Of a stretch of 64,000 bases of DNA, positions 60,077 to 64,000 are shown in pieces. The stretch's first letter is position 1, and every line of letters begins with the position of its first letter. The notes under the pieces were generated by a model. That model ran no database searches, was not told the DNA's origin, and saw only the letters and a list, made by a program, of their open reading frames with translations. Made by a program: the position numbers and the translations under genes. Source of the DNA: Brachybacterium aquaticum (GTDB lineage Bacteria > Actinomycetota > Actinomycetes > Actinomycetales > Dermabacteraceae); NCBI RefSeq assembly GCF_014204755.1, contig NZ_JACHLZ010000001.1, positions 3,038,001-3,102,000 on the forward strand, written 5' to 3'.

Positions 60077-60358
60077 ATGGACTCCGCCCGTCCGCCCCGA
60101 CGCGGGCGGCGCTCCCCCGGCGATCTCTCCCTCGGCTTCGGGATCATCGCCCTGCTCTGCGCCTTCGTCCCCGTGGTCGGGGACGTGCTCGCGGTGCCGC
60201 CGGGCCTCGCCGCACTGGTGCTCGGCTACCTCGGGGTAAGCCGGCACGACCGCGGGCTCGAGCACCGGGTGCTGCCGGCTGCGTTCGGTGCCGGCCTCGG
60301 GGTGATCGCGCTGTTCATCGTGGTGGTCTCGGTGATCGCCGCGCACGACACCGCCTGA
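60077..60358 (+). CDS. Small membrane protein (DUF4190-like)
   Basis: 93 residues with a basic N-terminus ([11 protein letters not shown]) and two helices, LSLGFGIIALLCAFVPVVGD and AAFGAGLGVIALFIVVVSVI, with a short charged loop (GVSRHDRGLEHR). This is the pattern of DUF4190-like small proteins of actinobacteria. No partner evident. The leaderless promoter decides the start. Confidence 0.7.
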   Translation: MDSARPPRRGRRSPGDLSLGFGIIALLCAFVPVVGDVLAVPPGLAALVLGYLGVSRHDRGLEHRVLPAAFGAGLGVIALFIVVVSVIAAHDTA

Positions 60359-60369
60359 CCCACCCGCCG

Positions 60370-60774
60370 TCAGAGGACCGTCGGCTCTCCGGCGAGCACG
60401 AGGTCGATATGCGGGTGCTCGCCGAAGATCTCGAGCACAGTGTCGAAGTAGATGGGCCCGCCGTCGGCCTCGAGCCGGTCGAGCTTCCGCTGCGCGGCGT
60501 CCCGGTCGAAGCGCGGGTCCTCGAGCTTCGCGAGGAGCTGCGCCCTGGTGGTCTCGAGTCCCAGCGCCTCGGCCGCGATCGCGTGGTCCTGCCAGATCAC
60601 CTTTGCCTCGCCCGCGCCGTGGAGGGCGCCGTAGCCGCCGCGGAGCATGTCGTCCAGCGCGTCGAGGCTCGGCCCGAGCGTCCAGTCCTCCCCGGCCATG
60701 AACACGCGGTTGATCTCGTCGTAGAACGTGGGGATGTCGCGCATGCGGGCGCCGTCGAGGCGGAGGGTCAGCAT
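60370..60774 (-). CDS. Barstar-like protein
   Basis: 134 residues: LDGARMRDIPTFYDEINRVF and MAGEDWTLGPSLDALDDMLR are those of the barstar family of RNase inhibitors, as is GYGALHGAGEAKVIWQDHAI. The C-terminal 60 residues (QRKLDRLEADGGPIYFDTVL) are an addition common to larger bacterial barstar-related proteins. No barnase-like RNase gene is beside it. ATG 60774 with GACACT 7 nt upstream is my preferred start; GTG 60780 is two codons longer. Confidence 0.8.
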   Translation of the reverse strand: MLTLRLDGARMRDIPTFYDEINRVFMAGEDWTLGPSLDALDDMLRGGYGALHGAGEAKVIWQDHAIAAEALGLETTRAQLLAKLEDPRFDRDAAQRKLDRLEADGGPIYFDTVLEIFGEHPHIDLVLAGEPTVL

Positions 60775-60889
60775 GCGCACCAGTGTCCCCCAGCCCCGTC
60801 CGCGCCGCCCCCCACGACCCCAGGGATCACATCAATGTCATTTCCGACGACACGCCGCTGACCTGCACGAATCCTGCGATCCGCACGAG

Positions 60890-60895
60890 TACGGT
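60890..60895 (+). promoter_or_regulatory. -10 box, leaderless start of the MerR gene
   Basis: TACGGT, 6 nt before ATG 60902. Confidence 0.55.
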
Positions 60896-60901
60896 GCTTC
60901 C

Positions 60902-61330
60902 ATGACCGCTCTTGACACCCGTGTGAACGATGCTGACACCCGTGTGAACCCCGCGACCGGGCCCGCCGGGGAGTCGTCCCTGTTCGGGATCGGCGAGCTG
61001 TCGGTGCGCACCGGGGTCAGCCCCCGCTCGCTGCGGTACTACGAGGAGCAGGGACTGCTCGCGCCGCGCCGCACCCCGGCCGGTCACCGCCGCTTCGACG
61101 CCGAGGCGGTGGACCGGGTGCTGCTGATCCAGCGCCTGTTCGCGGCCGGCCTCTCCAGCGCCGAGATCTCGCCGCTGCTGCCGAGCCTGCTGGGCCGGGA
61201 GGACGGCGCGGCCGAAGGGATCGGTGCGCTGCGGGAGCACCGTCGTCGGATCGATGCCCGGATCGCGCGCCTGCGCGACACCGCCGAGATCCTCGACGAG
61301 GTGCTCGAGGAGCACGCCCCGCGGGGCTGA
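60902..61330 (+). CDS. MerR family transcriptional regulator
   Basis: 142 residues: LFGIGELSVRTGVSPRSLRY, YEEQGLLAPRRTPAGHRRFD is a complete MerR DNA-binding domain, followed by a dimerisation coiled coil (LREHRRRIDARIARLRDTAE). No metal-binding Cys. The N-terminal codons hold two 16-bp repeats TGACACCCGTGTGAAC (60913 and 60934), each containing the palindrome ACACCCGTGT, likely its own operator, just after the leaderless start. Confidence 0.88.
   Translation: MTALDTRVNDADTRVNPATGPAGESSLFGIGELSVRTGVSPRSLRYYEEQGLLAPRRTPAGHRRFDAEAVDRVLLIQRLFAAGLSSAEISPLLPSLLGREDGAAEGIGALREHRRRIDARIARLRDTAEILDEVLEEHAPRG
60913..60949 (+). repeat. Two direct repeats in the MerR gene start
   Basis: TGACACCCGTGTGAAC at 60913-60928 and 60934-60949, 21-bp period, coding DTRVN twice. 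Confidence 0.8.
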
Positions 61331-61397
61331 GCCCCGTCGGCCGAATCCCCGAGCCCGCCCGGCCCGTCGGCCGCCCGGAGTGACTCCGCCGCGGCTC

Positions 61398-62879
61398 TCA
61401 GCCGCGGCGCGCCAGCCCGTACTCGCGGCTGTATCCGCTGGTCAGGTCCGTGATCCGCACGCGCACCACGCCGGAGGCGTCCACGGAGTAGATCTCCTCG
61501 ATCTGCGGCCCGCCCTCGCGGCGCTCGACCGGCACCTCGGCGAGCGCGGCCTCGTCCAGGCCGCGCAGCGCCGGATCGAAGGGGAAGAGCACGTCCGCGT
61601 AGGGCACGAGGTCGCCGCGCGGCTCGCCGCCCTCGTCCAGTGCCGAGTGCTCCACGAACCGGAACCAGCCGAGGTTGTGCGCGGCAGTGTAGGTGCGGGT
61701 CACGGTGGTGGTGCCGGACTTCGGCAGGGGCGCGTCGGGGGTGAGGACCTGGTCGAAGGCGACGGCCTCGCCGGCGCGGGCCTCGCGGAACACGCCGATG
61801 CCGCGGGAGAGCCGGTCGGTGAGGGTGGCGTCCGCCTCGGGATCGGCGGCGATCGCGAGCCCGATGGCGGTGGAGGCGGCGGGGTGCGGGGAGCGGTGCA
61901 CGCGGCGGCCGAAGCGCTCGCGCAGCATCCGGCCCACGAGGGGCAGGCCGGAGCCGCCGCCGACGAGGTAGATCCCGGCGATGCCGGAGTCGGCGTCGAG
62001 GTCGCCGACCAGCGGCGCCATCACCTCGAGGGTGCGCTCCACCAGCGGGGTGACCGCGGTGTTGAAGTTCTCGACGGGCAGCACGACGGGGTCGTGGTCG
62101 TCCCCGAGGTCGATCATCATCCGGCGGGTCTGCGGGGTCAGGCGCTCCTTGGCGGCGCGGCACTCCTCGAGCAGCAGCGTCGCGCCCTGCTCCCCGAGGT
62201 CCGCCTCGGTGAGGCCCGCTCGCTCGAGCACGAGCTCGGCGAGGGCGAGGTCGAAGTCGTCGCCGCCGAGGCGGTTCTCGCCGCGGCTGCCGAGCACGGA
62301 GTGCCCGGCCCCGTCGGCCTCCACCAGGGAGCTGTCGAAGGTGCCGCCGCCGAGGTCGTACACCGCGATGCGGGTGCGGCGGGCGGTGAGGCTGCGGGAC
62401 TGGTGGTGGGTGTACTCGAAGCCGGCGGCGGAGGGCTCGTTGAGCATCGCGATCACGTCGATGTCGGCGCGTCGGAAGGCCTCGAGCGTCATGACGCGCT
62501 GGACCGAGTGGGCGTGGGCGGGGACCGAGACGGCGACCTGGCCGGGCGGGACGGGCAGCGCCTCGCGGACGGCGGTGAGGTAGGCGGTCATGAGGTCCAG
62601 CAGCGCGAACTCGCGCCCGCCGAGCTCGACCGTGGTGCCGGGATGGGTGCCCGGGTCGCCGAGCAGGCGCTTGAAGGAGCGCAGGTGCGGGGCGCCGGCG
62701 CGGGCGGCGCGCTCGGCCTCGAAGCCGTGCACGAGCTCCTCGCCGTCCAGGGCGATCAGGGAGGGGAAGTGCTCGTGCGCGTCGCCGTCGGGGTCCAGGA
62801 AGTGCAGCACGGGGTAGTTGCCCCGGTCCGCCCCTGCCGCGATGGTCCTCGTGGTGCCCATGTCGATTCCGATCCGCAT
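61398..62879 (-). CDS. Hsp70/DnaK family protein, short form
   Basis: 493 residues, shorter than DnaK (about 600). ATPase domain is complete: MRIGIDMGTTRTIAAGADRG (phosphate 1), RIAVYDLGGGTFDSSLVEAD (phosphate 2), GIYLVGGGSGLPLVGRMLRE (adenosine). After about residue 370 there is a beta-rich part (TTTVTRTYTAAHNLGWFRFV) but no helical lid or DnaK tail. It is probably a specialised chaperone or actin-like ATPase; no DnaJ or GrpE gene nearby. Start ATG 62879 (TAGATT 7 nt upstream). Confidence 0.85.
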   Translation of the reverse strand: MRIGIDMGTTRTIAAGADRGNYPVLHFLDPDGDAHEHFPSLIALDGEELVHGFEAERAARAGAPHLRSFKRLLGDPGTHPGTTVELGGREFALLDLMTAYLTAVREALPVPPGQVAVSVPAHAHSVQRVMTLEAFRRADIDVIAMLNEPSAAGFEYTHHQSRSLTARRTRIAVYDLGGGTFDSSLVEADGAGHSVLGSRGENRLGGDDFDLALAELVLERAGLTEADLGEQGATLLLEECRAAKERLTPQTRRMMIDLGDDHDPVVLPVENFNTAVTPLVERTLEVMAPLVGDLDADSGIAGIYLVGGGSGLPLVGRMLRERFGRRVHRSPHPAASTAIGLAIAADPEADATLTDRLSRGIGVFREARAGEAVAFDQVLTPDAPLPKSGTTTVTRTYTAAHNLGWFRFVEHSALDEGGEPRGDLVPYADVLFPFDPALRGLDEAALAEVPVERREGGPQIEEIYSVDASGVVRVRITDLTSGYSREYGLARRG

Positions 62880-62886
62880 AGGCATG

Positions 62887-62892
62887 AATCTA
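62887..62892 (-). promoter_or_regulatory. -10 box, leaderless start of the Hsp70-like gene
   Basis: TAGATT on the minus strand, 7 nt before ATG 62879. This decides between ATG 62879 and ATG 62885. Confidence 0.5.
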
Positions 62893-62951
62893 GCCGGGAC
62901 GGGGTGCGGGGCGCCTGATGTTCCAGACTGTTCCCCGCACCCCGCCCCGGC
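62893..62951. terminator. Hairpin downstream of malate synthase
   Basis: 19-nt arms 62893-62911 and 62933-62951 with one mismatch and a 21-nt loop, 43 nt after the malate synthase stop; it also touches the -10 region of the Hsp70-like gene. Confidence 0.6.
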
Positions 62952-62993
62952 GTTCATCCGCAGCGCTCACCGACGGTGGTCAGCGCGCCGGCA

Positions 62994-64000
62994 TCACCCC
63001 AGGTGACGGTCGTACGCGCCGGTGGTGAGGAAGGCCGGGAAGTCCTCCCCCAGCACCGCCTCCTTCAGCAGCTCGGCCGCCTCGGGGACGCGGCTGCCCT
63101 GCTCGGTGTCCAGCTCGAGCACGGCCCGGTCGATGAAGTACTCGACCCGCTCCCGGGTGACCGGCATGCCCTCGTCGGTGAGCATGCCCTGGGTGATCCA
63201 CTGCCACAGCTGCGAGCGGGAGATCTCCACGGTCGCCGCGTCCTCCATGAGGTGGTCGATCGCGACCGCCCCGGAGCCGCGCAGCCACGCGTCGAGATAG
63301 CGCAGGGACACCCGGATGTTCTGCCGGATCCCGGCGGCGGTGATGGTGCCGCCCTCGACGGTGAGGTCGAGCAGGTCCTCGGCGGTGACGTGCACGTCCT
63401 CCCGCAGGCGCTCCAGCTGGTTCGGGCGCTCGCCCATCACCGCGTCGAACTCGGCGCGCGCGGCGGGGACGAGGTCCGGGTGCGCCACCCAGGTGCCGTC
63501 GAAGCCGTCGCCGGCCTCGCGGCGCTTGTCCTCGGAGACCATGACCAGCGCCTGCCGGGTCACCTCCTCGTCCCCGCGGTCGGGGATGAAGGCGCTCATC
63601 CCGCCGATCGCGTGGGCGCCGCGACGGTGGCAGGTGGAGACCAGCAGCTCGGTGTAGGCGCGCATGAAGGGGACGGTCATGGTCAGCTGCGAGCGGTCCG
63701 GCAGCACGCGGCGCCGCCCGCGGTCGCGGAACATCTTGATGATGGAGAAGAGGTAGTCCCACCGCCCCGCGTTCAGGCCCGCGCAGTGCTCGCGCAGCTC
63801 GTAGAGGATCTCCTCCATCTCGAACGCTGCCGGCAGCGTCTCGATGAGCACGGTCGCCCGGATGGTGCCGTGGGTGATGCCCAGCTCCTGCTCGGCGAGC
63901 GTGAACACCTCGTTCCACAGCCGCGCCTCCAGGTGCGACTCGAGCTTGGGCAGGTAGAGGTAGGGGCCGGAGCCGCGGGCGATCAGCTCGGCCGCGTTGT
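62994..64000 (-). CDS. aceB: Malate synthase A, C-terminal part
   Basis: The frame is open to the last base; the gene starts beyond the window, and the last 335 residues are present. [60 protein letters not shown] (active-site region) and [35 protein letters not shown] are those of malate synthase A. It condenses glyoxylate with acetyl-CoA in the glyoxylate cycle. Isocitrate lyase is not in the window. Confidence 0.95.
   Translation of the reverse strand, partial: NAAELIARGSGPYLYLPKLESHLEARLWNEVFTLAEQELGITHGTIRATVLIETLPAAFEMEEILYELREHCAGLNAGRWDYLFSIIKMFRDRGRRRVLPDRSQLTMTVPFMRAYTELLVSTCHRRGAHAIGGMSAFIPDRGDEEVTRQALVMVSEDKRREAGDGFDGTWVAHPDLVPAARAEFDAVMGERPNQLERLREDVHVTAEDLLDLTVEGGTITAAGIRQNIRVSLRYLDAWLRGSGAVAIDHLMEDAATVEISRSQLWQWITQGMLTDEGMPVTRERVEYFIDRAVLELDTEQGSRVPEAAELLKEAVLGEDFPAFLTTGAYDRHLG

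Overview
The window is high-GC DNA (about 70% G+C by eye) with GTG starts, AGGAGG-type ribosome sites and many apparently leaderless genes. With its gene content (TelA/XpaC, PdxST with a MocR-type regulator, AMIN-like secreted protein, DUF3618/DUF4235 stress proteins) it looks like a chromosome segment of an actinobacterium of the order Micrococcales; Brachybacterium or a close relative is my best guess, by inference only. I see no rRNA, tRNA or CRISPR array.

Layout. 0-9.3 kb: end of a methyltransferase, a TM2/HNH/excalibur protein, a decayed M20 peptidase, the xpaC-telA pair, and small VOC, DHFR-like and SRPBCC genes mixed with two decayed Gfo/Idh/MocA fragments. 9.3-18.2 kb: a sugar-use locus in which binding protein, two permeases, a PfkB kinase and a Tat-exported PIG-L deacetylase form a minus-strand set, divergent from a GH4 6-phospho-beta-glucosidase. 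18.2-33 kb: an accessory region with a DUF4143 ATPase behind a 5 x 23-bp repeat array, a TauE pseudogene, an ISL3 element interrupted by an IS110 element, a truncated integrase, an intact cyanase gene, an IS3 element interrupted by a second IS110 element, a membrane/stress gene set with its own TetR regulator, a second copy of the IS110/IS3 junction, and a decayed flavoprotein. 33.4-44.5 kb: an xpaC paralogue, then an eight-gene minus-strand operon for leucine/branched-chain acid breakdown (bkdABC, acyl-CoA carboxylase beta and alpha, MaoC, CitE-like lyase, acyl-CoA dehydrogenase) with a divergent Lrp regulator. 45-50 kb: two Gfo/Idh/MocA oxidoreductases, a nucleoside-type MFS transporter, MarR, flavodoxin. 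50.4-58.8 kb: secreted AMIN-like protein, two-component system, FtsX-type ABC transporter, pdxR/pdxST, sodA. 59-64 kb: membrane proteins, barstar-like protein, MerR, an Hsp70-like protein and the C-terminal part of malate synthase.

Most notable signals. (1) Both IS110 elements sit exactly at the codons around the catalytic glutamate of another transposase, and each left end holds, at nearly the same place, a short stretch complementary to its own right-hand target (CCCGTTGA against TCAACGGG; GCGTTGA against TCAACGC). This is what a bridge-RNA target guide should look like. Both right ends also carry a TTGACA box that would form a junction promoter after circularisation. (2) A 371-bp direct repeat, about 99% identical, brackets the 4.8-kb stress/TetR segment, and that segment carries four copies of the motif TACRKTGTAAG near its promoters. 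(3) The DUF4143 ATPase gene has five 23-bp repeats ending on its -10 box and is flanked by about 135-bp imperfect direct repeats. (4) A recurrent -10 box (TACGGT-like) lies 6-8 nt before many start codons. (5) Long palindromes lie upstream of the sugar oxidoreductase operon and the MFS gene.
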